From: CAYRML01 sp964425485 | GTDB lineage: Bacteria > Bacillota > Dehalobacteriia > UBA4068 | Length of the DNA stretch: 7,977 bases | NCBI GenBank assembly: GCA_964425485.1 | Contig: CAYRML010000064.1 | Coordinates: forward strand, 1 to 7,977 | Direction of reading: 5' to 3' | Position numbers and translations under genes: made by a program | Notes under the pieces: model-generated | What the model was told of the DNA's origin: nothing | The model's input: only the letters and a program-made list of their open reading frames with translations | Databases searched by the model: none | Shown: positions 1 to 6,191 of the stretch, piece after piece | Numbering within the stretch: position 1 is the stretch's first letter | How the letters are laid out: every line of letters starts with the position of its first letter

Positions 1-270
1 GTCTCTGCTAGTGCTTTTACCGATGTCTATACCATAGCATTCGGCATAGCTCTTCAGCTCATCAGCTGCCATGTCACTAAGAACTTCATCATCTTCATCA
101 GGATCAGGGACCGGGAGGCTCAACTCTGCTACATCAAGTTCAACTGTATAACCCTTGGACTTAAACCAGTCAATCAAATAGGGGTCGGCGCATTCACCAA
201 CCCCATCTATAAACTGAATACCTGCGGAAAGACCACTATATTTCTTGTTTGGTGCAACTATCTTCACCAT
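1..270 (-). CDS. Head-associated protein, paralogue of the adjacent upstream gene (3' end cut by the window)
   Basis: Ninety codons are visible, from an ATG at 270 to the window edge, with no stop. I translated it by hand; it begins MVKIVAPNKK. The first ~44 residues align with the N-terminus of the next gene upstream (287-862): both have a PN.K motif near residue 7, a G..FI.G motif near residue 20, an I.WF helix near 33-37 and a GY.V motif near 40. A very acidic linker (PDPDEDDE, about residues 55-62) follows, then a segment around 67-90 (AADELKSYAECYGIDIG) that looks like the first half of a HeH/LEM helix-extension-helix fold. The ribosome site AAAGGTGG overlaps the TAA of the preceding gene, so the two are translationally coupled. 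Probably a minor head or head-completion protein of the capsid operon; the function is inferred from position only, and the missing C-terminus could change the call. Confidence 0.75.
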   Translation of the reverse strand, partial: MVKIVAPNKKYSGLSAGIQFIDGVGECADPYLIDWFKSKGYTVELDVAELSLPVPDPDEDDEVLSDMAADELKSYAECYGIDIGKSTSRD

Positions 271-286
271 TATTATTACACCACCT

Positions 287-862
287 TTAAGCTGCTTTTA
301 CTTCGACCTCAACAGTTGCCGTTACGGCTGCCGTATTGGCAAAAGGAAGCGGTAAAGTACCAAGTGTTGCCGTAAAGGTATATTTTGCGGCAGCAAGTTT
401 GCTATAAGTGTCAGTATCAACCCAAGCCATAACGGGAACGGTCGCTTTTGAACCATTCGCGAAGGTAGCGGTTACGAAGTCCGGCAATGCCGCTTTAACT
501 TCATCCGCATCATCGTAAACAGGTTCAGCAAGCGTTCCACCGTCCACATCGGGGATAGCATCAAAAGCTGTGATCTCAATTTTCATCAAAGTAATCAGTG
601 CAGTTTCGATTGCCGCAACCAATGCTGCCTTAGTCATTCCGGCTGGGTTTATACCGGCATACGGTGCGAATATCCTCAATTGTTCTACGGGCAATAGATC
701 CCAAGGGGATAATGTATCAGAGCCCGAAACAACCGCATAACCCTGTGCAGTAAACCAAGCAATCAGCCTTGTATTTGCATCAGGGACCACGGCAGCACCA
801 TATATAAAGTCTACGCCATAGTCACAGCTATGTTTTTCATTGGGGGAATATATCCTTGCCAT
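287..862 (-). CDS. Capsid-associated protein with HeH/LEM-like and C-terminal Ig-like domain
   Basis: 191 residues in three parts. Residues 1-46 are a short module shared with the next gene (PN.K, G.DFI.G, LIAWF, GYAVV). Residues 53-90 resemble a HeH/LEM or SAP-like helix-loop-helix: two helices around the GINPAGMTKAALVAAIE segment, a fold frequent in small phage head proteins. Residues ~97-188 are beta-rich and resemble a bacterial Ig-like domain of the Big_4 kind (TATFANGSKATVPV, a later YTFTATLG strand, then a terminal TATVEVEV strand). Ig-like domains on phage head proteins usually project from the capsid and can weakly bind surface glycans. The gene lies directly downstream of the major capsid gene: its ribosome site GGGGAGGT (871-878) begins immediately after the capsid TAA, and an 8-nt A/T spacer leads to the ATG. 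This suggests a head decoration or fibre protein made in high copy. The domain calls are by eye, not by profile search. Confidence 0.7.
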   Translation of the reverse strand: MARIYSPNEKHSCDYGVDFIYGAAVVPDANTRLIAWFTAQGYAVVSGSDTLSPWDLLPVEQLRIFAPYAGINPAGMTKAALVAAIETALITLMKIEITAFDAIPDVDGGTLAEPVYDDADEVKAALPDFVTATFANGSKATVPVMAWVDTDTYSKLAAAKYTFTATLGTLPLPFANTAAVTATVEVEVKAA

Positions 863-878
863 TATTATTTACCTCCCC

Positions 879-1835
879 TTATTGTACTTTTATTCTGCGG
901 AACGCGCCGGCGGCTTTAGTAGCTTTCAATGCTACAGCTGCTACCATTTCCACTTCACCGGTCTTCACAGCGCCGGCAGTTTTGAAGTCGGGCAACCAGG
1001 ATTGGACAGGAGCAACACCGGCCATGCTTACAGCGTGGAAGCCGTCTAAACCAAGTCTTGCGACATAGAGGGATGTTTCACCGCTTACCACATCAGTAGC
1101 CACAACAGGATCATTGGTGCCGGCTTTTGTGCCAAAATCAACAAACGGGATATCTCCGTATTTTTCAACTTGTTGGCCAAAGTCATTTTTTGTAACTTGA
1201 TACATGCCGGCTCTTCTGGCGATAGCTCTCAATTTAGCGATCAATTTAGTATTGCCGCCAATGAAGGAGGGTGTCCCATCTAAACCGCCAAGGAACTCAT
1301 CCAGCATATCCAAGAAAGCAAGATAGTTGGTTGTTACCAAAGCAGATGTGGAAAGATCGATAGCATTCGCGACATTGTACTCTGTGGAGGATCCTGCCAA
1401 TGCTTTTTCCAGGCCGTCAAAAGCGTCCGCATCTATCGCGGAATCGCCATTGATCACGGTATCATTGAATAACGCTGCTGCTGCTTTAATTTTTTGTTGC
1501 ATTTGCAGAGTAACTTCATCAACAATGCCGCCCATGTTGGCGATCACGCGGTCAATCTGAAAAGACCCACCGAACACTTTTAAGTCAGTGGTGTATCTTT
1601 GTTTTGTTACTTCGGAAGGATTGTATTCATTGTTTACCGCCCTGAAAGCAGCGGTCGGCTGGGTGATCAACCTTGTGTACCCATAGGTAAGCGTAGCGCC
1701 GCCCCCGGTCGGAGACACGCAATCATCAAAAGTCAGATTGTTGAACAGAAAACTAGATTTTGCAAATTCATCGATAACGCCCATTTGCAAGGCATCTTGT
1801 ACATTAAGTTTAGCTTGTGCTAAGGTTACTGCCAT
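879..1835 (-). CDS. Major capsid protein (HK97-fold family)
   Basis: 318 residues from ATG 1835. A longer frame begins with GTG at 1847, but that GTG lies inside the ribosome site AAGGTGG (1844-1850); the ATG has an ideal 8-nt spacer, so it is the start. The sequence is alanine-, valine- and glycine-rich, as capsid subunits are. Recognisable points are the FNDTVINGD segment (123-131) followed by AFDGLEKAL (138-146), typical of the spine helix and following loop of phage coat proteins, and GDIPFVDFG (227-235) in the A-domain region. It has about the usual length for a coat protein without a cleaved delta domain, matching a separate scaffold gene immediately upstream (18-bp gap) and no prohead protease nearby. 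Expected to form the icosahedral shell around scaffold and portal. The identification rests on position, length and sequence character; no structure comparison was possible. Confidence 0.88.
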   Translation of the reverse strand: MAVTLAQAKLNVQDALQMGVIDEFAKSSFLFNNLTFDDCVSPTGGGATLTYGYTRLITQPTAAFRAVNNEYNPSEVTKQRYTTDLKVFGGSFQIDRVIANMGGIVDEVTLQMQQKIKAAAALFNDTVINGDSAIDADAFDGLEKALAGSSTEYNVANAIDLSTSALVTTNYLAFLDMLDEFLGGLDGTPSFIGGNTKLIAKLRAIARRAGMYQVTKNDFGQQVEKYGDIPFVDFGTKAGTNDPVVATDVVSGETSLYVARLGLDGFHAVSMAGVAPVQSWLPDFKTAGAVKTGEVEMVAAVALKATKAAGAFRRIKVQ

Positions 1836-1843
1836 AATTATTA

Positions 1844-1850
1844 CCACCTT
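1844..1850 (-). promoter_or_regulatory. Ribosome binding site fixing the capsid ATG start
   Basis: AAGGTGG on the minus strand, eight bases (TAATAATT) before ATG 1835. An upstream in-frame GTG (1845-1847) lies inside this site and cannot be used with it. Confidence 0.85.
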
Positions 1851-1853
1851 TTC

Positions 1854-2423
1854 TTATTGTTTTTTGTCGCTCGTGAGGCTCATTTTTACAGCCTCGGCTA
1901 AGCTTTTCGGAGTTTGCGGAGGATCACCGCCACCGGCGGGCTTATAGATATATTTGCCTTTTTCGCCCTCTCCGGCAACCACCTCAAATAAATAACCATT
2001 CTCGGTCTTCAGGGCTTCGAGTTGGCTATCCAAGCCGGTGATCTTGCCGTCCTCCAGTTTGACTTTTTCCATATCCAGCAGAGCTTTGACGGCTTTGATA
2101 TTCTTGGCTTTGGCTCCGGTTAACGCACCATCTAAAGCGTGATCAAACTGCATAGCTTCAATCTTGGCTTTGGCATCCGCATCGGCTTTTTCGGCTTTGG
2201 CTTTCCATTCATCAGCAGCCTTTTTAATGCCCTCAACGTCCAAATCCTTGAAGCTTTCAACAGTTTTGTTTGCCTCAGCCAATTGTTCTTTTAATCCGTC
2301 CAACTCTGTCTTTTGGGTCTCGTTTGCCGTTTTATATTTCTCAATGCCTTTGCCATGTTCGGCCATGATCTGATCTATAATATCATCGGCAAGCTCCAAC
2401 CTTTTTAAAAACTCTCTTTTCAT
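1854..2423 (-). CDS. Capsid scaffolding protein, phage minor structural GP20 family
   Basis: 189 residues, ATG start with AGAAAGGA (2431-2438) seven bases upstream. Residues ~22-95 are highly charged, rich in Lys, Glu and Ala, and should form a long coiled coil. Residues ~98-146 contain the family-like block AKNIKAVKALLDMEKVKL, then GLDSQLEALKTENGYLF. The C-terminus carries a flexible glycine/proline patch (163-170) and a basic tail ending SDKKQ, the usual place for the coat-binding element in scaffold proteins. It lies immediately before the major capsid gene, the standard order in SPP1-like phages. Role: an internal scaffold that nucleates coat protein assembly around the portal and leaves or is degraded before DNA packaging. 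It is the first gene after a 159-bp structured leader, so it may head its own capsid transcription unit. Confidence 0.9.
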   Translation of the reverse strand: MKREFLKRLELADDIIDQIMAEHGKGIEKYKTANETQKTELDGLKEQLAEANKTVESFKDLDVEGIKKAADEWKAKAEKADADAKAKIEAMQFDHALDGALTGAKAKNIKAVKALLDMEKVKLEDGKITGLDSQLEALKTENGYLFEVVAGEGEKGKYIYKPAGGGDPPQTPKSLAEAVKMSLTSDKKQ

Positions 2424-2438
2424 GTGTCTGTCCTTTCT

Positions 2439-2502
2439 CGGTTACGCTTTTAACGTGGTTGCATCACTAACCGTCCTGCGTTTTCGCTTGCAGGTAGCGA
2501 AA
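2439..2502 (-). promoter_or_regulatory. Structured leader with competing inverted repeats ahead of scaffold
   Basis: Several arms can pair in the minus-strand RNA. TTTCGCT (2496-2502) pairs with AGCGAAA (2482-2488), a perfect 7-bp stem with a 7-nt loop. CCTGC (2490-2494) pairs with GCAGG (2475-2479), which uses the loop of the first and so excludes it. CGGTTA (2468-2473) pairs with TAACCG (2439-2444), ending one base before the scaffold ribosome site (2431-2438). No known riboswitch class is recognised. It could be an attenuator-like or translational control leader, or simply an untranslated region with chance repeats. Confidence 0.35.
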
Positions 2503-2533
2503 TATTGAACCTTTTTACGCCAGTGCTCAGGGC

Positions 2534-2561
2534 ATAATAAAAGCACTTCATCAAGTGACAA
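2534..2561 (-). promoter_or_regulatory. Candidate sigma-A promoter for the scaffold-capsid unit
   Basis: On the minus strand, TTGTCA (2556-2561) and TATTAT (2534-2539) are separated by 16 bp, each one base from the TTGACA and TATAAT consensus. It would start transcription about 100 bp upstream of the scaffold ATG, giving a structured leader. Its place just after two terminator-like hairpins makes a dedicated capsid promoter sensible. AT-rich sequence can produce such matches by chance, and late phage promoters often do not use sigma-A alone. Confidence 0.4.
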
Positions 2562-2567
2562 AGTGCT
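2535..2567 (-). terminator. Weaker terminator-like hairpin after the YjcQ-like gene
   Basis: On the minus strand AGCACTT (2561-2567) and AAGTGCT (2542-2548) form a 7-bp stem with a 12-nt loop, followed by TTTATTA. An internal CACTT/AAGTG pairing competes with the outer stem. The site lies 16 bp downstream of the YjcQ stop codon. The stem is short and AT-rich and the T tract is interrupted, so termination would be partial at best. The same bases overlap a candidate promoter. Confidence 0.35.
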
Positions 2568-2582
2568 AATTAAACAAACTAA

Positions 2583-2900
2583 TTATGGAATTAAATCAAC
2601 TATACCTTTAGCCGCTCGATAAGCTTTTTGCATCATGGAATTTTCGCTTAAATATTCAAGTCCCTGCAAAGTTATCTGGCTGTATTCTGTTAAGTGAGCT
2701 TTATCTGGCATAGATATTGCTCTTCCTCGCATCACTCCAGACAAATAACCGTTATCTACCAGCATAAATATTAGTTGATGCCATCGCTTTTCACTTATGC
2801 CTAAACTTTCGGAACTTATCTCATTGAAATCCGGCTCATCCACATCCATGGCTGCTTTGAAGAACTTTAATATTTTATAAATAACTTTAAAATCGTCCAC
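2583..2900 (-). CDS. YjcQ-family winged-helix protein
   Basis: 105 residues with a GTG start at 2900, fixed by the strong ribosome site AGGAGG (2908-2913) seven bases upstream. The sequence matches my recollection of the YjcQ family: an N-terminal MDDFKVIYKILK helix, ISSESLGISEKRWHQLI (28-44) followed by a NGYLSGV turn (50-56), then ITLQGLEYLSENSMMQKAY (76-94) and the terminal AAKGIVDLIP. The layout of helices followed by a beta wing suggests a winged helix fold. In Bacillus subtilis yjcQ lies beside a phage terminase-like gene, so the family is phage-linked, but I know of no established function. Here it is bracketed by a strong terminator hairpin upstream (2925-2958) and a weaker hairpin downstream (2542-2567), unlike its tightly packed neighbours. 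A regulatory or accessory (moron-like) role is possible but unproven. Confidence 0.8.
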   Translation of the reverse strand: MDDFKVIYKILKFFKAAMDVDEPDFNEISSESLGISEKRWHQLIFMLVDNGYLSGVMRGRAISMPDKAHLTEYSQITLQGLEYLSENSMMQKAYRAAKGIVDLIP

Positions 2901-2907
2901 TCTACCA

Positions 2908-2913
2908 CCTCCT
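2908..2913 (-). promoter_or_regulatory. Ribosome binding site fixing the YjcQ-like GTG start
   Basis: AGGAGG on the minus strand, seven bases before GTG 2900. It lies downstream of the terminator hairpin, so it is available both to read-through transcripts and to any transcript started between the hairpin and the gene. Confidence 0.8.
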
Positions 2914-2924
2914 ATTGCTTACAG

Positions 2925-2958
2925 AAAAACCACCTACCGTTACCAGCAGATGGTTTTT
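2925..2958 (-). terminator. Strong intrinsic terminator-like hairpin after the 77-aa gene
   Basis: On the minus strand, 15-nt arms (2944-2958 and 2925-2939) pair around a GTAA loop (2940-2943), a GNRA-type tetraloop closed by G-C. The stem includes three G-U wobbles. On the plus strand these become A-C mismatches, so the RNA hairpin is specific to minus-strand transcripts. The downstream arm ends in TTTTT, which pairs with AAAAA at the base. It begins at the stop codon of the 77-aa gene and ends 24 bp before the YjcQ-like start. It should reduce or stop transcription from the packaging genes; partial read-through is likely if YjcQ has no promoter of its own. Confidence 0.75.
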
Positions 2959-3190
2959 AGCTAAAGAATTGGTCTAAATCTACTTCTGATGTCATGGTGA
3001 GAGAGCCAATATCCTCATCGTTATCAACCCTAATTTCTTTGCCGTTATAATCATAAAGCTGGATGAGAGAATCATCTACATCGTGCAGAAATTTTCCTTT
3101 TTTTATACCAGTCACATATTTCTCAAGAGCTTTACACTGTTTATAAAACAGGTCTTTATCAGCCTGATTGCAGATGTTATATTTATACAT
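2957..3190 (-). CDS. Small acidic protein of unknown function, coupled to the MuF gene
   Basis: 77 residues, ATG start. I do not recognise the family with certainty. The first ~33 residues are lysine-rich with two cysteines (C7, C19); the rest is acidic (DVDDSLIQLYDYNGKEI, then VDNDED, then SEVDLDQFF), with about 15 Asp/Glu against 10 Lys/Arg overall. The pattern suggests an N-terminal helix followed by beta strands. There is no signal peptide or membrane segment. The ribosome site GGAGG (3200-3204) lies within the last codons of the MuF gene and only 4 nt separate the two genes, so translation is strongly coupled. A terminator-like hairpin begins at the stop codon. Possible roles are a small head-assembly factor or, speculatively, a protein that binds and controls the MuF C-terminal extension. 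Confidence 0.75.
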   Translation of the reverse strand: MYKYNICNQADKDLFYKQCKALEKYVTGIKKGKFLHDVDDSLIQLYDYNGKEIRVDNDEDIGSLTMTSEVDLDQFFS

Positions 3191-3194
3191 GATT

Positions 3195-4808
3195 CTATTC
3201 CTCCAATCTGTATTTTTTATTCACTTCTTTATTGGTTTTTGAGGCGGTAGCAGCAGTATCTTCTATTGCCTCTTCCCGTGTAATACCTTTTTCGTCCATC
3301 TTTCTGGTAAGGGTTTCTTCAAAAGTCTCAATAGGCTTTTTCACATCAAGCTCTTTTCTCTCCTCTTGATCCCTCATCAAGTCCCTGGCTGCTTTTTTAT
3401 ACTCGTTTCTCAATTCATGCCCCTGCCTGGCTTGCTCCTCGATATTTTTAGTGCGGTCAATAAGGTTGGGGATTTCGTTGCATTTATTATAATACCAAGA
3501 TCGGACTTCCCCGTCGCTAAGTTTCCCATAAAGATTTCTGATTTTATCAGGGGTCAAGTTATTGATTACATCTTGTTTCTGCGCCTTTAGCTCTCCCCAT
3601 CTGGTACTATTATTATACTTCAAATTCTGAAAATCTGCAAACGATTTCGGAATATCCTTGCCGAATATCTCTTTATACTTAGCATATTGCTCTCTGTCAG
3701 ATGCCATGTTCTTGGTCATCTTGGCATTGACAGCCATCTTACCCTTCTCGGCCTCGGAAAGACTGTTATACCAATCTTTATAAGTCATATCTCCCGACAC
3801 CTTGTAATACTTGCCGTCAGCGTCCTTAGCTAATCTGGTACCGCCCAAATCCTCAAAGTAAGGGATAGTAGTTGACCGGCAATGCGGATGCATGGGCGGG
3901 TAATTGACACCCGGCTTTGCATCCTCTGTATCAAATACTTGCCCATCCAGATCGGCGCAAACCTCGCTCGTCTTGCTGTCCAAAGTAGCACAATATTCAT
4001 ACTGCTTCATGCCTAAATCGCTGTACATATCCTTTGAGGCTTGGTTGGCCATATAGTTGGTCTCGGTCCGTACGACCCTTGTGGCATTATAGAGCTGACC
4101 GCCTTTTTTGCCCTTATCATAGTCCTTGCCTAAATGTGTGTCACGCAGAGCGCGGCTCATCTCTTGCACCGACTGACCCTGTATCATGCCTCTGGTGATA
4201 ACCTTGTTCAATTCACCGGCAAGGTCTTTTTGTTTATCCCAGATATTATCACTGTAATTCTTACCGTTCCAAGGATATTCAAGCAAGGATTGAACCGCCC
4301 GCTTATTAGCTTTGGAGAATTCAATTCCAAAGCCTACGCCTTGGAAGGTATCAAAGGCAGTCTTGTAATACGTTTCCTCGTAAACTTTTCCCAGCATAGC
4401 CTTAGAACTTGATTCCAGCTCATTGTAGAGCTTTTCCGATTCCATGAGTATGTTGGCGCCCAAAGCCTCTAATCGCTTCACCCTGGCCCTTGTTGATAAG
4501 GCTTGCAGGTATGACTTGTTATCGGTGCGATAGTCTTTGTCCTTTGCTTTCTCGATGTACCACCAAACATCACGCTTGAATTCTTTCAGCTCGTTGTTGG
4601 TCAGGTACTTCAAAGCATCAGCATAATCCATCTTGTTATCTTTAGCATATTTGGCATAAAGCTTTGTGATCTCACCGTTGATCCCCTCCAAAGCAGAATG
4701 AACAGCTGCGATCATGCGCTTTTCAAAGTCATTATAAAGCCGTTCAGCATCAAGTATCCGTTGTGCGGAACGGCCATCCCAATATTCTTTATTCTTCTGC
4801 GCTGCCAT
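3195..4808 (-). CDS. MuF-type minor head protein (SPP1 gp7-like) with long C-terminal extension
   Basis: 537 residues from ATG 4808; an alternative GTG at 4820 adds four residues, but its ribosome site would be too close, while AAGGCGG (4820-4826) sits 11 nt from the ATG. Both starts overlap the end of the portal gene. Residues ~1-195 are helical and charged. The MuF head-morphogenesis core is ~196-318: RTET (247-250), an ATLDSKTSEVCADLDGQ stretch (274-290) and the YPPMHPHCRSTT signature (303-314), with C273, C284, H307, H309 and C310 possibly binding metal. After the core, ~215 residues follow. A DADGKYYKVSGDMTYKDWY region (329-347), common after MuF cores, leads into a lysine/glutamate-rich helical tail (413-537). 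MuF proteins of SPP1 type sit at the portal in low copy and affect DNA delivery; in temperate phages some carry toxin-like C-terminal domains. The core is secure; the role of the tail is unknown. Confidence 0.9.
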   Translation of the reverse strand: MAAQKNKEYWDGRSAQRILDAERLYNDFEKRMIAAVHSALEGINGEITKLYAKYAKDNKMDYADALKYLTNNELKEFKRDVWWYIEKAKDKDYRTDNKSYLQALSTRARVKRLEALGANILMESEKLYNELESSSKAMLGKVYEETYYKTAFDTFQGVGFGIEFSKANKRAVQSLLEYPWNGKNYSDNIWDKQKDLAGELNKVITRGMIQGQSVQEMSRALRDTHLGKDYDKGKKGGQLYNATRVVRTETNYMANQASKDMYSDLGMKQYEYCATLDSKTSEVCADLDGQVFDTEDAKPGVNYPPMHPHCRSTTIPYFEDLGGTRLAKDADGKYYKVSGDMTYKDWYNSLSEAEKGKMAVNAKMTKNMASDREQYAKYKEIFGKDIPKSFADFQNLKYNNSTRWGELKAQKQDVINNLTPDKIRNLYGKLSDGEVRSWYYNKCNEIPNLIDRTKNIEEQARQGHELRNEYKKAARDLMRDQEERKELDVKKPIETFEETLTRKMDEKGITREEAIEDTAATASKTNKEVNKKYRLEE

Positions 4809-6177
4809 CGGCGTTATCACCGCCTTCGTTCGGGCCTATTCCCCATCCATCCGCTTCTTTATCAGCATCTGCCTCTTCTTCCTCTTCCTCGATCTGTTTT
4901 TGTTCGGCCTCGACATCTTCCACCCAGGGATGATTCTGCAAAACAGTACGGCGGGAGATGATGCCCGTGCTGTCCCTAGCAATTTGAGCTGTTTCCTGAT
5001 CATTAGATATCATGTTTCTGGTATAAATTTGCTGAATGTCGATATCCTCCGAAACCCTGAGATAATGCAAAATCAATTTAAGGAATTGCTTAAAGCCGGC
5101 TCTGAATTCCGTTTCCATCAGCCCGGCTTTGATTTCCAACAGGCTGTAGAGATACTTCAGCGCCACGCCGGAAGAATTGCCGAAGTTCTGCGGATCCGGA
5201 TCAACACCTTGCCCGGAGACAAATATCTGCTTTTTAAGGATATCCAGGAATTTGACGCGCGCCTCGATGGGAATATCGATCTGCATCGTTTCAACCCCGC
5301 CGGCAGCAACGGTATCGCCATCCACTTTAATAGCCTTATAGCGTTTCAGCTCGGTCAAGAAGGTTGCCAGATCCTCACCGCCATAGTTACGCAAAACAAA
5401 GATGACTTCCTGGATATCAGTCAGATCATTAGCAAAGCCGGAAACCACCTTGTCATATTGGTCAACGAGGTCCTTATACATCGTCAAGTCACCCGTATGG
5501 GTGCTATTGTTATAAAACGGCACAAACGGCACATAGCCCATATCATGGGTCAAGACGTTAGTGTTTATATCCGGCAAATAATAGAACCCTATATCTCGGT
5601 TACCTGCTTGCTCATAGAAGGAAACCTCTTTATCGGTCCAAATCTCATACCTTGTGATATCTTTTGCATCATCATCCAGGATATGATAGACGCGCAGGAC
5701 AGCATCCAAATCCTGTAATAGAGCATTGCTATAAACAGGTATGATCTGCTCGCTTGGCACGTCTGCAAATTGGAATTGTCCGCTATCATCTACCCAGCAA
5801 TGCAGCCAGGCAACCCCCGTATTGGATGCTTCGATAGCCAAGTCTTTGACCTCTTTGGCAAATGCTTCGTCTAATACTTCACTGATCCGCGTATTCAGAG
5901 CATCTGTTCCTGCATCAAACATTGGTGGATAGGTAAACAGATAAGCTGCCTTTTGATTGACCAAAAGCTGATGCCAGTTATGAGATATGCGATAATCTGC
6001 GTTCCGGAGGGGATTCTCCAACAAGGCAACAGCATCTTGCAAATACTCTAGGCCGCTGTTTCGTTTGATATCGTTTTGATTCAAGTAATACAGATTGCCG
6101 GTCTTTGCTGTACTTACAAACTGCTGATGGCCTTCCATATGCTTTTTAATAAACTTTTTCGCTTGTTCTAATTCCAA
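4789..6177 (-). CDS. Portal protein, SPP1 gp6-like family
   Basis: 462 residues starting at a TTG (6177). The frame is open 20 codons further upstream, but the only good ribosome site, AAGGAGGT (6184-6191), sits six bases before this TTG and directly at the large terminase stop, so the TTG is the likely start. It begins MELEQAKKFIKKHMEGHQ. Recognisable points are the NPLRNADYRISHNWHQLLV block near 55-73 with the following NQKAAYLF, conserved at the N-terminus of this family; the wing region; HDMGYVPFVPFYNN near 213-226; and QNFGNSSGVALKYLYSLLE near 325-343, matching the stem/crown helix. The C-terminus is a low-complexity acidic tail with seven consecutive Glu residues. Role: a dodecamer-like ring at one capsid vertex, the DNA entry and exit channel and docking site for terminase. 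It overlaps the MuF gene by 20 nt and follows terL by 13 nt. Confidence 0.93.
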   Translation of the reverse strand: MELEQAKKFIKKHMEGHQQFVSTAKTGNLYYLNQNDIKRNSGLEYLQDAVALLENPLRNADYRISHNWHQLLVNQKAAYLFTYPPMFDAGTDALNTRISEVLDEAFAKEVKDLAIEASNTGVAWLHCWVDDSGQFQFADVPSEQIIPVYSNALLQDLDAVLRVYHILDDDAKDITRYEIWTDKEVSFYEQAGNRDIGFYYLPDINTNVLTHDMGYVPFVPFYNNSTHTGDLTMYKDLVDQYDKVVSGFANDLTDIQEVIFVLRNYGGEDLATFLTELKRYKAIKVDGDTVAAGGVETMQIDIPIEARVKFLDILKKQIFVSGQGVDPDPQNFGNSSGVALKYLYSLLEIKAGLMETEFRAGFKQFLKLILHYLRVSEDIDIQQIYTRNMISNDQETAQIARDSTGIISRRTVLQNHPWVEDVEAEQKQIEEEEEEADADKEADGWGIGPNEGGDNADGSAEE

Positions 6178-6183
6178 GGGGTT

Positions 6184-6191
6184 ACCTCCTT
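6184..6191 (-). promoter_or_regulatory. Ribosome binding site fixing the portal TTG start
   Basis: AAGGAGGT on the minus strand, overlapping the last base of the terL TAA and six bases (AACCCC) before TTG 6177. It is the best Shine-Dalgarno match in the window and removes 20 residues from the longest open frame. Confidence 0.85.

Noticed and set aside
840..1068. Short plus-strand open frames over the capsid gene end
   Set aside because: Shadow frames of the capsid gene with no ribosome site or protein character.
2090..2215. Repeated GGCTTTGGC-like words in the scaffold gene
   Set aside because: Explained by repeated Ala-Lys-Ala-Glu codons of the coiled coil, not a DNA repeat element.
2450..2464. 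Four-codon reading frame (MQPR stop) in the scaffold leader, preceded by AGGA-like sequence
   Set aside because: Too short to separate from chance; no repeated regulatory codons as in known leader peptides.
4309..4333. Perfect 8-bp inverted repeat GCTTTGGA / TCCAAAGC with a 9-nt loop inside the MuF gene
   Set aside because: It encodes the ordinary run GFGIEFSKAN and has no regulatory context; likely chance.
4900..5718. Long open frame (272 codons) on the plus strand opposite the portal gene
   Set aside because: It mirrors the portal codons in antisense, has no family resemblance or ribosome site, and the portal frame is clearly coding.
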